In this document: piece by piece, positions 41,140 through 49,894 of the stretch
How positions within the stretch are numbered: position 1 is the first letter of the stretch
How the letters are laid out: each line of letters opens with the position of its first letter
Assembly (NCBI RefSeq): GCF_025399895.1
Contig: NZ_JAODUA010000025.1
Location: forward strand, 1 to 64,000
Source: Streptomyces sp. ASQP_92
GTDB lineage: Bacteria > Actinomycetota > Actinomycetes > Streptomycetales > Streptomycetaceae
Direction: 5' to 3'
Length of the DNA stretch: 64,000 bases
Translations under genes and position numbers: made by a program
The notes under the pieces: model-generated
The model's input: only the letters and a program-made list of their open reading frames with translations
Database searches by the model: none
Told to the model about the DNA's origin: nothing

Positions 41140-41228
41140 TCCGATCCGATCCTCCGATCCCGCCCCATTCCGTGCACCGGGATGGGAACGCGGCCAAACA
41201 AAGGCCGCACGAAGGCCATACGAGCCAT

Positions 41229-41271
41229 ACGAAAGGGCCCTCCCCGTTCGAAACGGAGAGGGCCCTTTCGT
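41229..41271. terminator. bidirectional terminator after the flavoprotein gene
   Basis: A long stem, ACGAAAGGGCCCTC with GAGGGCCCTTTCGT, plus an inner CCCGTT/AACGG stem. It lies 90 bp after the stop. Confidence 0.9.
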
Positions 41272-41328
41272 GCGCGTACGAACAAATACCGCGTCCGGGA
41301 TTGCGTTCGAGCGATGGAGCGATGGGAT

Positions 41329-41370
41329 TGATCATTCGACGGTACGCACCTGGCGCCCGGCGAATGATCA
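41329..41370 (-). terminator. inverted repeat spanning the stop of the CAP-domain gene
   Basis: TGATCATTCG (41329-41338) and CGAATGATCA (41361-41370) form a perfect 10-bp stem with a 22-nt loop. The stop codon of the minus-strand gene lies within it. Confidence 0.6.
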
Positions 41371-42267
41371 GAAACCGAAGTCCTGGGTCCACCACGGGCC
41401 GCCGGACCCGAAGTGCACGCCGACGCCCAGCGTCTTGTACTCGCAGTTGAGGATGTTCGCCCGGTGGCCCGGGCTGGTCATCCAGGCGTCCATCACGGCC
41501 TGGGCGTCGGCCTGGCCGCGGGCGATGTTCTCACCGCCCAGGCCCTGGACGCCCGCCCGCGCGGCCCGGTCCCACGGGGACCTGCCGTCCGGGTCGGTGT
41601 GGTCGAAGAAGCCGCGGGCCGCCATGTCGACGCTGAAGGCGGTGGCGAGCGAGCCCAGTGCCCGGTCCGCCGTCACGGGCCTGCAACCGGCTTGCGCCCG
41701 CTCCTGGTTGACCAGGGACAGCACGGCCGCGGCCGCCGAGGCCTCGGCGCTCGGCTGCTGCGCGCGCTGCGAGGGCACGAGGCTCGGCGAGGTGCCGGCG
41801 CCGGACGGCGCGGCCGGCTTCGGCGGCGCCGGCGCGGGCGCCTCGGCCGTCTTGCGCGGGGCGGGCGCGGAGGCGGACGCGGGCGCGGACGGGGTTGCCG
41901 AAGCGCTGGGGGAGGGAGAGCTCGACGGGGTGTGCGCGGCCTTCGCCGACTGGGTCGGGGCGGGCGCCGCGGCGGTCGGCTTCTCCGACTCTCCGCCCTG
42001 CGCCCGCACATCCGGCGTCCGGCTCGCGTGCACCGGCCCGCCGGCCACGGTGTCGCCGCTCACCTTGTACGTACCGCCGCCGGGCAGCAGGCCCGACGCG
42101 ACGGCCACGGCGCCCACGGCCACCGCGGCCGAGACGCCGAGCAGCCCGGTGCGCACGGGCACGGCCCCGCGCTTCTTCCGGCGTGATGTGCCCCGGGTCC
42201 CGCCGTCCCGCGCCGCCGCGACATCTGCGGGCGCGGGATCGGCGGCGGAGCGACGATGGCGTCCCAT
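41368..42267 (-). CDS. secreted or membrane-anchored CAP (SCP/PR1-like) domain protein
   Basis: A 299-residue protein. A basic N-terminus (MGRHRRSAAD; SRRKKRGAVP) precedes one hydrophobic segment (TGLLGVSAAVAVGAVAVASGLL, about 42-63), then a Ser/Pro/Ala-rich linker to about 180. The C-terminal CAP domain has LSLVNQERAQAGCRPV, FFDHTDPDGRSPWDR, GENIARG and the signature TSPGHRANIL. ATG 42267 was chosen over 42297 because MGRHRR is a common start in this family and AGGAAGG lies upstream. It is probably a surface or secreted protein of unknown activity; the linker looks like a cell-wall spacer. Confidence 0.9.
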   Translation of the reverse strand: MGRHRRSAADPAPADVAAARDGGTRGTSRRKKRGAVPVRTGLLGVSAAVAVGAVAVASGLLPGGGTYKVSGDTVAGGPVHASRTPDVRAQGGESEKPTAAAPAPTQSAKAAHTPSSSPSPSASATPSAPASASAPAPRKTAEAPAPAPPKPAAPSGAGTSPSLVPSQRAQQPSAEASAAAAVLSLVNQERAQAGCRPVTADRALGSLATAFSVDMAARGFFDHTDPDGRSPWDRAARAGVQGLGGENIARGQADAQAVMDAWMTSPGHRANILNCEYKTLGVGVHFGSGGPWWTQDFGF

Positions 42268-42447
42268 CCGCTGTGCCTTCCTCAATGCCGGGGGCAATGC
42301 CTGGCCGCATTGCCGGGGCCGCGATCGGGCCCGAAATGATCAAATGCGCACTAACCCATACGGGTGAGGCTCATTGCGTCGCGACTGTACGCCATGACGC
42401 ATGGGGGCGAAGTGCCGCGTGAGCAATTGGCCGGTTAGCGTGCACGT

Positions 42448-42741
42448 ATGAACGAAGATGCGCACGGAGATGTTCGACTCACGGCCTGGGTGCGCGGGCG
42501 AGTACAGCAAGTCGGCTTCCGCTGGTTCACCAGGGCGAATGCTCTGGAGATCGGCGGCCTCAGCGGTTTCGCCCTCAATCTGGACGACGGACGCGTGCAG
42601 GTCGTCGCCGAGGGGCCGCGTGAGAATTGCCACCGTCTGCTCGAGTGGCTCCGCTCCGACGACACACCGGGCCGGGTCGACGGAGTCACCGAGATCTGGG
42701 ACACAGTGCGCGGCGGCTACGACGGCTTCGCGATCCGCTGA
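42448..42741 (+). CDS. acyP: acylphosphatase
   Basis: A 97-residue acylphosphatase that hydrolyses acyl phosphates. Motif GRVQQVGFRWFTRANA contains the catalytic arginine in GFRW, and GFALNLDDGRVQVVAEG the catalytic asparagine. The start is ATG 42448; TTAGCGT lies 6 bp upstream, so a leaderless transcript is possible. The position ahead of the smc gene is conserved, from memory. Confidence 0.93.
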   Translation: MNEDAHGDVRLTAWVRGRVQQVGFRWFTRANALEIGGLSGFALNLDDGRVQVVAEGPRENCHRLLEWLRSDDTPGRVDGVTEIWDTVRGGYDGFAIR

Positions 42742-43120
42742 CCCCTCCCGCCCGCCGGGCGGGGCCGGGTCCCGGTGACGCCCCGCAGTCGGCCGACAAC
42801 CACGCGCTGACCTCGAACGATCCGACTGTTGCCATCTCGCGCCCGGCGTGGAAGGCTGCGGAAGTAACGATGATCTCCACGCCCTCGAGGCTCCGAGGAG
42901 AGGCAGCGCCGCCCGTGTTCGCGGCCGCGTGCCCCCGGATTGCCCATGGATACGGGGCGTGATCGTGTTGACCGTCAAACTTTTTGGTGAGACTCTGGAA
43001 GCCCCGCGCACCTTAGCTGTTTGGCATGAAGAACCGCAGTCAAGTCCAAGCACCGCGGGTGCGATTCCCTCACGACCCACACCGCTTCGGTCGGTCACTC
43101 AGTGTGGAGGACCATCCATC
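42742..43120. other. intergenic region between acyP and the small coiled-coil gene
   Basis: A 379-bp stretch without a credible gene. It contains a good promoter at 42968-42996 near its middle. A T-arm-like motif near 43055-43075 does not fold into a complete tRNA. Confidence 0.5.
42968..42996 (+). promoter_or_regulatory. promoter of the small coiled-coil gene
   Basis: TTGACC (42968-42973) and GACTCT (42991-42996) are 17 bp apart, in an AT-rich context. The predicted transcript would have a leader of about 115 nt. Confidence 0.5.
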
Positions 43121-43339
43121 ATGGCAAAGGCGCTTCTCGGTTACGTCGGCGGTTCCGACCCGCGACTCCTCGCCGAGATGCGACGGCTCCAGCAGCGCGT
43201 CCAGGACCTCGAGTCCGAGCTCAACCGGATTCAGTCCGAGAACGACGTGCTGTCCGCTGCCGCCGCTTCGCACCGCGGAGATTCGCTGCTCGAAGGCATC
43301 GACATCGACGTCCCGCAGGCGGAGCCCGCACTCACCTGA
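43121..43339 (+). CDS. small coiled-coil protein upstream of smc, function unknown
   Basis: A 72-residue protein (MAKALLGYVGGSDPRLLAEM, then RRLQQRVQDLESELNRIQSENDVLSAAAA). The central heptad pattern predicts a short coiled coil, and the tail is acidic (GIDIDVPQAEPALT). No membrane segment. ATG 43121 has GGAGG 10 bp upstream. It has its own promoter and terminator, so it is not simply an operon partner of smc. I recognise this as a conserved actinomycete hypothetical protein, but do not know its role. Confidence 0.8.
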   Translation: MAKALLGYVGGSDPRLLAEMRRLQQRVQDLESELNRIQSENDVLSAAAASHRGDSLLEGIDIDVPQAEPALT

Positions 43340-43409
43340 TCCTGGGGCGAGCACGGCTTCCGTCTCTCTCGTCGCGATCGAGAGATCCGCAAGACCTGCA
43401 ATGTATTGC

Positions 43410-43440
43410 AAGGGACGCTTCGGCGTCCCTTCTTTCTTTC
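43410..43440 (+). terminator. terminator between the small coiled-coil gene and smc
   Basis: A perfect 9-bp stem, AAGGGACGC with GCGTCCCTT, closed by a TTCG tetraloop and followed by CTTTCTTTC. Confidence 0.92.
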
Positions 43441-43552
43441 CACCCGGTACACCCGAACCCGGTACACCCGGGCCGACCGCCTTTCTCCCACGGTCTGATC
43501 TGCCCTGCACCTTCCTGGGCGAAACCGGGAGCGAAAGGTAGAGTCCGGCGGC

Positions 43553-46500
43553 GTGCACCTCAAGGCCCTCACCCTGCGCGGATTCAAATCCTTCGCGTCC
43601 GCGACCACGCTGAAGTTCGAGCCGGGCATCACCTGCGTGGTGGGCCCCAACGGATCCGGCAAGTCCAATGTCGTGGACGCGCTGAGCTGGGTGATGGGCG
43701 AGCAGGGCGCCAAGTCGCTGCGCGGCGGAAAGATGGAGGACGTCATCTTCGCCGGGACGACCGGCCGCCCCCCGCTGGGCCGCGCCGAAGTCTCCCTCAC
43801 CATCGACAATTCCGACGGCGCGCTGCCCATCGAATACGCCGAAGTCACCATCACGCGGATCATGTTCCGCAACGGCGGCAGCGAATACCAGATCAACGGC
43901 GACACCTGCCGGCTCCTCGACATCCAGGAACTGCTCTCCGACTCCGGCATCGGCCGCGAGATGCACGTGATCGTGGGACAGGGCCAGCTCGACTCCGTCC
44001 TGCACGCCGACCCGATGGGGCGCCGCGCCTTCATCGAGGAGGCCGCCGGCGTCCTCAAGCACCGCAAGCGCAAGGAGAAGGCGCTGCGCAAGCTGGACGC
44101 GATGAAGGCCAACCTCGCCCGCGTCCAGGACCTCACCGACGAACTGCGCCGCCAGCTCAAACCGCTCGGCCGCCAGGCCGCCGTCGCCCGCCGCGCCGCC
44201 GTCATCCAGGCCGATCTGCGCGACGCCCGGCTCCGGCTGCTCGCCGACGACCTCGTGACGCTGCGAGAGGCGCTCAGCGCCGAGATCGCCGACGAGGCCG
44301 AACTGCTGCGCCGCAAGGAGGGCGCCGAGGCGGACCTCAAGGCGGCCCTCGCCCGCGAGGCCCAACTGGAGGAGCAGGTACGCCAGTTGGCGCCGCGGCT
44401 CCAGCGCGCCCAGCAGACCTGGTACGAGCTGTCCCAGCTCGCCGAGCGGGTACGCGGCACGATCTCGCTGGCCGAGGCCCGGGTCACCAGCGCGAGCGCC
44501 CAGCCCGTCGAGGAGCGGCGCGGACGCGAACCGGAGGACATGGAGCGCGAGGCCGCCCGGATCCGCGAACAGGAGGCCGAGCTGGAGGCCGCGCTCGAAG
44601 CGGCCGAGCACGCCCTGGAGGACACCGCCGCCCACCGCGCCGAACTGGAACGGGAACTCGCCGTCGAGGAACGCCGTTTGAAGGATGTGGCCCGGGCCAT
44701 CGCGGACCGGCGCGAGGGCCTCGCCCGGCTGCGCGGCCAGGTCGACGCCGCGCGCGGCAGGGCCGGTTCCGCGCAGGCCGAGATCGACCGGCTGGCCGCA
44801 GCGCGCGACGAGGCCGGCGAGCGGGCCGCCGCCGCTCAGGGGGAGTACGAGCAGCTCAAGGCCGAGGTGGACGGCCTCGAAGCCGAGGACACCGAGCTGG
44901 CCGAGGCCCACGAGGCGGCCCGGCGGGAGCTCGCCGGGGCCGAGGCCGCGCTCGGCGCCGCCCGCGATGAGGTCACCGCCGCCGAGCGCGAACGCGCCGC
45001 CGTCGCCGCCCGGCACGACGCCCTGGCGCTCGGGCTGCGCCGCAAGGACGGCACGGGCGCGCTGCTCGACGCCCGCGACGCCCTGGCCGGGCTGCTGGGC
45101 CCCGCCGCCGAACTGCTCACCGTGACCCCGGGCCACGAGACGGCGCTCGCCGCCGCGCTGGGCGTCGCCGCCGACGCGATCGCGGTGTCCGGGCCCTCCT
45201 CGGCCGCCGAAGCCATCCGGATGCTGCGCAAGCAGGACGCCGGCCGCGCGGCCCTGCTCCTGAGCGGCGCCCCCGTGGACGAGGGCGCCCGCCCCGCCCG
45301 CGGTGACGGCCCGCCCCGCGCCGCCGACCTCGTCCACGGGCCCGCCGAGCTGATGCCGGCGGTGCGGCGCCTGCTGCGCGACGTGGTGGTGGTCGCCACC
45401 CTGGAGGACGCCGAAGACCTCGTCTACGCCCGGCCCGCGCTGACCGCCGTCACCGCCGAGGGCGATGTGCTCGGCGCCCACTTCGCCCACGGCGGCTCGG
45501 CCGGCGCGCCCAGCCTCCTGGAGGTCCAGGCCTCCGTCGACGAGGCCGCGGCCCACCTCGCCGGCCTCGCCGTACGCTGCCAGGAGCTGGCCGAGGCCCA
45601 GCGGGTCGCGGGGGAGCGGCGCGCCCAACTGGCCGCGCGGGTCGAGGAGTTGGGGGAGCGCAGGCGGGTTGCCGAGAAGGCCGCCTCCTCGGTCGCCCAG
45701 CAGCTCGGACGGCTCGCCGGGCAGGCCAGGGGCGCGGCGGGGGAGGCCGAGCGGACGGCGGCCGCGGCCGCCCGCGCCCAGGAAGCACTGGAGAAGGCGA
45801 AGGAAGAGGCCGAGGAGCTGGCCGAGCGTTTGCTGGTCGCCGAGGAGATGCCGGTCGAGGAGGAGCCCGACACCTCGGTGCGCGACCGGCTCGCGGCCGA
45901 CGGCGCCAACGCCCGCCAGACCGAGATGGAGGCCCGCCTCCAGGCCCGTACCCACGAGGAGCGCGTCAAGGCGCTCGCCGGGCGGGCCGAGGCGCTCGAC
46001 CGGGGGGCCAGGGCGGAGCGCGAGGCGCGCGCCCGGGCCGAGCAGCGGCGCGCCCGGCTGCGCCAGGAGGTGGCCGTCGCCCGAGCCGTGGCGTCCGGCG
46101 CCCGCACCCTGCTCGCCCACGTCGAGGTGTCGCTGGCGCGGGCCGAGCGGGAGCGGGCCGGGGCCGAGTCGGCGAAGGCCGAGCGCGAGGCGGAGCTGAC
46201 CGCGGCCCGGGGGGCCGGCCGGGATCTCAAGGCAGAACTCGACAAGCTGACCGATTCAGTTCACCGCGGCGAGGTACTAGGAGCGGAGAAGCGGCTGCGG
46301 ATCGAGCAGCTGGAGACCAAGGCGCTGGAGGAGCTGGGGGTCGAGCCGGCCGGGCTCGTGGCCGAGTACGGGCCCGACCAGCCGGTGGCCCCCGCCCCGC
46401 CCGCCGAGGGAGAGGAGGTGCCGGATGACCCCGCCCACCCGCGCAACCAGCCGGTCCCGTACGTACGGGCCGAGCAGGAGAAGAGGCTCAGGGCAGCCGA

Positions 46501-47110
46501 ACGGGCGTACCAGCAGCTCGGAAAGGTCAACCCGCTCGCCCTTGAGGAGTTCGCGGCCCTGGAGGAGCGCCACCAGTTCCTTTCCGAGCAGCTGGAAGAC
46601 CTCAAGAAGACCCGGGGCGACCTCCTTCAAGTCGTGAAGGAGGTGGACGAGCGGGTGGAGCAGGTCTTCACCGAGGCCTACCGGGACACGGCGCGGGAGT
46701 TCGAGGGCGTCTTCTCGCGGCTCTTCCCGGGCGGCGAGGGACGGCTCATCCTGACCGACCCGTCCAACATGCTCACCACCGGGATCGACGTCGAGGCGCG
46801 CCCGCCGGGCAAGAAGGTCAAGCGCCTCTCGCTGCTCTCGGGCGGCGAGCGCTCGCTGACCGCGGTGGCGCTGCTGGTCTCCATCTTCAAGGCCAGGCCC
46901 AGCCCGTTCTATGTGATGGACGAGGTCGAGGCCGCGCTCGACGACACCAACCTCCAGCGGCTGATCCGGATCATGCAGGAGCTCCAGGAGTCCTCGCAGC
47001 TCATCGTGATCACGCACCAGAAGCGGACCATGGAGGTCGCCGACGCGCTGTACGGCGTCTCGATGCAGGGCGACGGCGTCTCCAAGGTCATCAGCCAGCG
47101 GCTGCGCTGA
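43553..47110 (+). CDS. smc: chromosome segregation protein SMC
   Basis: A 1185-residue SMC ATPase that compacts and segregates the chromosome with ScpA and ScpB. The Walker A motif is GPNGSGKSN (31-39), the signature LSGGER is at 1095-1100 and the Walker B region VMDEVEAALDD starts at about 1121. Long Ala/Glu/Arg-rich coiled coils flank a hinge at about 490-630. The start is GTG 43553, with no strong ribosome site. The length is normal. It lies between the small coiled-coil gene and the sugar porter gene. Confidence 0.97.
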   Translation: MHLKALTLRGFKSFASATTLKFEPGITCVVGPNGSGKSNVVDALSWVMGEQGAKSLRGGKMEDVIFAGTTGRPPLGRAEVSLTIDNSDGALPIEYAEVTITRIMFRNGGSEYQINGDTCRLLDIQELLSDSGIGREMHVIVGQGQLDSVLHADPMGRRAFIEEAAGVLKHRKRKEKALRKLDAMKANLARVQDLTDELRRQLKPLGRQAAVARRAAVIQADLRDARLRLLADDLVTLREALSAEIADEAELLRRKEGAEADLKAALAREAQLEEQVRQLAPRLQRAQQTWYELSQLAERVRGTISLAEARVTSASAQPVEERRGREPEDMEREAARIREQEAELEAALEAAEHALEDTAAHRAELERELAVEERRLKDVARAIADRREGLARLRGQVDAARGRAGSAQAEIDRLAAARDEAGERAAAAQGEYEQLKAEVDGLEAEDTELAEAHEAARRELAGAEAALGAARDEVTAAERERAAVAARHDALALGLRRKDGTGALLDARDALAGLLGPAAELLTVTPGHETALAAALGVAADAIAVSGPSSAAEAIRMLRKQDAGRAALLLSGAPVDEGARPARGDGPPRAADLVHGPAELMPAVRRLLRDVVVVATLEDAEDLVYARPALTAVTAEGDVLGAHFAHGGSAGAPSLLEVQASVDEAAAHLAGLAVRCQELAEAQRVAGERRAQLAARVEELGERRRVAEKAASSVAQQLGRLAGQARGAAGEAERTAAAAARAQEALEKAKEEAEELAERLLVAEEMPVEEEPDTSVRDRLAADGANARQTEMEARLQARTHEERVKALAGRAEALDRGARAEREARARAEQRRARLRQEVAVARAVASGARTLLAHVEVSLARAERERAGAESAKAEREAELTAARGAGRDLKAELDKLTDSVHRGEVLGAEKRLRIEQLETKALEELGVEPAGLVAEYGPDQPVAPAPPAEGEEVPDDPAHPRNQPVPYVRAEQEKRLRAAERAYQQLGKVNPLALEEFAALEERHQFLSEQLEDLKKTRGDLLQVVKEVDERVEQVFTEAYRDTAREFEGVFSRLFPGGEGRLILTDPSNMLTTGIDVEARPPGKKVKRLSLLSGGERSLTAVALLVSIFKARPSPFYVMDEVEAALDDTNLQRLIRIMQELQESSQLIVITHQKRTMEVADALYGVSMQGDGVSKVISQRLR

Positions 47111-47151
47111 GCCCACCGCGCGCGTCCGCGATCTTCGGGCTGATCTTGCTC

Positions 47152-47264
47152 GTTCAAGACTTGAACATCACCCGGCGCGTCATGCCTGCAAATTCACAAG
47201 CGAACAGGTATTGACTTCGAAACTTGAAGGCATAGTCTCTGCAACGTTGCTTTTACCTTCAAGT
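47152..47264 (+). promoter_or_regulatory. promoter and operator region of the glucose permease gene
   Basis: A promoter is visible: TTGACT (about 47211-47216) and TAGTCT (47233-47238), 16 bp apart. Around it lie a perfect GTTCAAG-A-CTTGAAC (47152-47166), an ACTTGAAGG/CCTTCAAGT pair (47222-47230 and 47256-47264) and a perfect GCAACGTTGC (47241-47250) just after the -10. The last is the type of core bound by LacI/GalR-family repressors. The arrangement suggests negative control of the downstream transporter. Confidence 0.6.
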
Positions 47265-47345
47265 GGTGGGTGACCGGAAGTTGTGCGCCACTTGGAAGAG
47301 TCCCCTCACGCCCGGCGACGCTGCCGGGCGGCCCCAGGAGTACAC

Positions 47346-48764
47346 GTGACCAGTACCGCGCAGGCACAGGCGTCCGGAGGCGGCCACACCGCCCCGGACC
47401 ACCTCGGCCATGTCATCTTCATCACGGCGGCGGCCGCGATGGGCGGCTTCCTCTTCGGCTACGACAGTTCCGTGATCAACGGCGCCGTAGAGGCGATCCG
47501 CGACCGGTACTCCATCGGCTCGGGGACGCTCGCCCAGGTCATCGCCATCGCCCTGATCGGCTGCGCGATCGGCGCCGCGACCGCGGGCCGCATCGCCGAC
47601 CGCATCGGCCGCATCCGCTGCATGCAGATCGCGGCGGCCCTCTTCACCATCAGCGCCATCGGCTCGGCCCTGCCGTTCGCGCTCTGGGACCTCGCCTTCT
47701 GGCGGATCATCGGCGGCTTCGCCATCGGCATGGCCTCGGTCATCGGCCCGGCCTACATCGCCGAGGTCGCCCCGCCCGCCTACCGCGGCCGGCTCGGCTC
47801 CTTCCAGCAGGCCGCCATCGTCATCGGCATCGCCATCTCCCAGCTCGTGAACTGGGGCATCCTCAACGCCGCCGACGGCGACCAGCGCGGCAAGCTCCTG
47901 GGCATCGAGGCCTGGCAGGTCATGCTCGGCGTGATGGTCATCCCGGCCGTCCTGTACGGGCTGCTCTCCTTCGCCATCCCCGAGTCGCCGCGCTTCCTCA
48001 TCTCGGTGGGCCGCGACGCCGACGCCAAGAAGGTGCTCGCCGACGTCGAGGGCAAGGGCGTCGACCTGGACGCCCGCGTCGCCGAGATCGAGCACGCCAT
48101 GCGCTCCGAGCACAAGTCGTCCTTCAAGGACCTGCTCGGCTCCAAGTGGGGCTTCCTGCCCATCGTCTGGGTCGGCATCGGCCTCTCGGTCTTTCAGCAG
48201 CTCGTCGGCATCAACGTCGCGTTCTACTACTCCTCGACGCTGTGGCAGTCCGTCGGCATCGACCCGTCCGGCTCGTTCTTCTACTCGTTCACCACGTCGA
48301 TCATCAACATCATCGGCACCGTGATCGCGATGGTGCTCGTCGACCGGGTCGGCCGCAAGCCGCTCGCCCTGGTCGGCTCCATCGGCATGGCGGTCGCGCT
48401 CGCCGTCGAGGCCTGGGCGTTCTCCGCGCACCTGGTGGACGGCAAGCTCCCCAACACCCAGGGCGTGGTGGCACTGATCGCCGCCCACGTCTTCGTGCTC
48501 TTCTTCGCCCTGTCGTGGGGCGTGGTGGTCTGGGTCTTCCTCGGCGAGATGTTCCCCAACCGGATCCGCGCCGCCGCCCTCGGCGTGGCCGCCGCCGCCC
48601 AGTGGATCGCCAACTGGGCCATCACCGCCAGCTTCCCGAGCCTGTCGGACTGGAACCTGTCGGGCACGTACGTCATCTACGCGATCTTCGCCGCGCTCTC
48701 GGTCCCCTTCGTGCTCAAGTACGTCAAGGAGACCAAGGGCAAGGCGTTGGAGGAGATGGGCTAA
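47346..48764 (+). CDS. glcP: MFS sugar porter, probable glucose permease
   Basis: A 472-residue transporter with 12 hydrophobic segments. Family motifs: GRIADRIGR (loop 2-3), GRLGSFQQAAIVIGI, PESPRFLISVGRD, FQQLVGINVAFYYS (sugar-binding helix 7) and DRVGRKPLALVGS. GTG 47346 follows CCAGGAG. Position next to smc and the length match GlcP (SCO5578) of S. coelicolor, the main glucose transporter, which unlike the PTS brings in glucose with a proton. The regulated-looking promoter region fits an inducible gene. A stable 17-bp hairpin follows. Confidence 0.88.
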   Translation: MTSTAQAQASGGGHTAPDHLGHVIFITAAAAMGGFLFGYDSSVINGAVEAIRDRYSIGSGTLAQVIAIALIGCAIGAATAGRIADRIGRIRCMQIAAALFTISAIGSALPFALWDLAFWRIIGGFAIGMASVIGPAYIAEVAPPAYRGRLGSFQQAAIVIGIAISQLVNWGILNAADGDQRGKLLGIEAWQVMLGVMVIPAVLYGLLSFAIPESPRFLISVGRDADAKKVLADVEGKGVDLDARVAEIEHAMRSEHKSSFKDLLGSKWGFLPIVWVGIGLSVFQQLVGINVAFYYSSTLWQSVGIDPSGSFFYSFTTSIINIIGTVIAMVLVDRVGRKPLALVGSIGMAVALAVEAWAFSAHLVDGKLPNTQGVVALIAAHVFVLFFALSWGVVVWVFLGEMFPNRIRAAALGVAAAAQWIANWAITASFPSLSDWNLSGTYVIYAIFAALSVPFVLKYVKETKGKALEEMG

Positions 48765-48788
48765 ACCCCGCTGCCCCCCTCCTCTCAC

Positions 48789-48826
48789 CCGACCGCCCCG
48801 GCTCGCCATCGAGCCGGGGCGGTCGG
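48789..48826. terminator. hairpin between glcP and the monooxygenase gene
   Basis: A perfect 17-bp stem, with arms starting CCGACCGCCCC and ending GGGGCGGTCGG around a CCAT loop. It lies between two convergent genes; no T run. Confidence 0.85.
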
Positions 48827-48859
48827 GCATTCGCGTCCCTCCACGGCGGCGGCCCGCCA

Positions 48860-49825
48860 TCACAGCGCGGGCAGCACCCGTTCGCAGAACAGATGCAGGC
48901 TCTGCCAGGCCTCGTCGACGGGCATTCCGCCGCACAGCGGGTGCAGGACCAGGCTGTCGGCGGCGAGGGCCGCACACTCCTCGGGCGTCACGATCCGGTA
49001 GACGCCCTCCGCGCGCAGCTCCGCCACCGAGGTGGCCGCGGACTTCACCGCCGAGCGGATGTCCTTGGACTGCCACGACGCGTACATCCGCGCCTCGTGC
49101 AGGAAGTGCTCGCCGTACTCGGCCCAGGTGCGGTCCGGGTCCTCGCTGATGTGCAGCAGCGGCGTCCGCTCCGCCGGCATCATGCAGAAGCCCTCGGTGC
49201 CGTACTCGGCGCGCTTCTCGTCGTAGTACGCCTCCAGCTCCGGCAGATGCGCGCTCGGGAAGAAAGGCAGCCCCAGCCGGGCCGCGCGATGGGCGGCGGC
49301 CCGTGACGAGCCGCCGACGAGCAGCATCGGGTGCGGCTCGGTGAAGGGGCGCGGAGTGACCCGTACACGGCGCCCCCGGAAGGTGAACTCCTCGCCGCTC
49401 CACGCCTTCAGGAGCGTTTCGAGCAGCTCGTCCTGGAGCTTGCCGCGCCGGCCCCACTCCACGCCCTGCCGCTCGTACTCGGCCGGCCGGTAGCCGATCC
49501 CCGAGACCGTCACCAGACGGCCGCCGCTCACCAGGTCGAGCACCGCGATGTCCTCGGCCAGACGCAGCGGGTCGTACAGCGGCCCGATGATCGCCGAGAC
49601 CGTCACCACGATGCGGCGGGTGGCGCCGAAGACCGCGCCCGCGAAGGCGAACGGGGAGGGCAGCCAGTTGTTGTCCGTGCCGTGGTGCTCCTCGGTCTGC
49701 ACGGTGTCGACGCCCCGGTCGTCGGCGTACGCCGCCATCTCCAGGGCCGCCCGGTAGCGGGCGGACAGCGACTGGGCGGTGGCGTCCGGGTCCACCAGGT
49801 TCATGCGTACGACCGTGAACGGCAT
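48860..49825 (-). CDS. luciferase-like flavin-dependent monooxygenase
   Basis: A 321-residue LLM-class protein (FMN or F420 dependent). TVQTEEHHGTDNNWLPSPFAFAGAVFGAT is the family N-terminal signature (in part), followed by IGPLYDPLRLAEDIAVLDLVSGGR, GIGYRPAEYERQG and PHPMLLVGGSSRAAAHRAARLG. No signal peptide. It is the second gene after an NCS1-type permease on the same strand, 69 bp apart. Whether the cofactor is reduced FMN or F420 cannot be told by eye; Streptomyces make both, and cofC lies in this window. The substrate may be whatever the permease imports. Confidence 0.88.
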   Translation of the reverse strand: MPFTVVRMNLVDPDATAQSLSARYRAALEMAAYADDRGVDTVQTEEHHGTDNNWLPSPFAFAGAVFGATRRIVVTVSAIIGPLYDPLRLAEDIAVLDLVSGGRLVTVSGIGYRPAEYERQGVEWGRRGKLQDELLETLLKAWSGEEFTFRGRRVRVTPRPFTEPHPMLLVGGSSRAAAHRAARLGLPFFPSAHLPELEAYYDEKRAEYGTEGFCMMPAERTPLLHISEDPDRTWAEYGEHFLHEARMYASWQSKDIRSAVKSAATSVAELRAEGVYRIVTPEECAALAADSLVLHPLCGGMPVDEAWQSLHLFCERVLPAL

Positions 49826-49894
49826 GGGAAATCCCCCTCCGCCGGGCGGGTTCCGAAGAACCCCGGGCGAAGGGGGACGGTAGCTGACGAGGCG

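Noticed and set aside
43020..43095. Possible tRNA or tRNA remnant with a T-arm-like CGGGTGCGATTCCC
   Set aside because: No matching acceptor arm or anticodon arm could be found in the 90 bp upstream, and the T loop has G where T54/T55 are expected.
43442..43471. Direct repeat ACCCGGTACACCCG twice upstream of smc
   Set aside because: Only two copies of 14 bp just after a terminator; it may be regulatory but is too little to claim.
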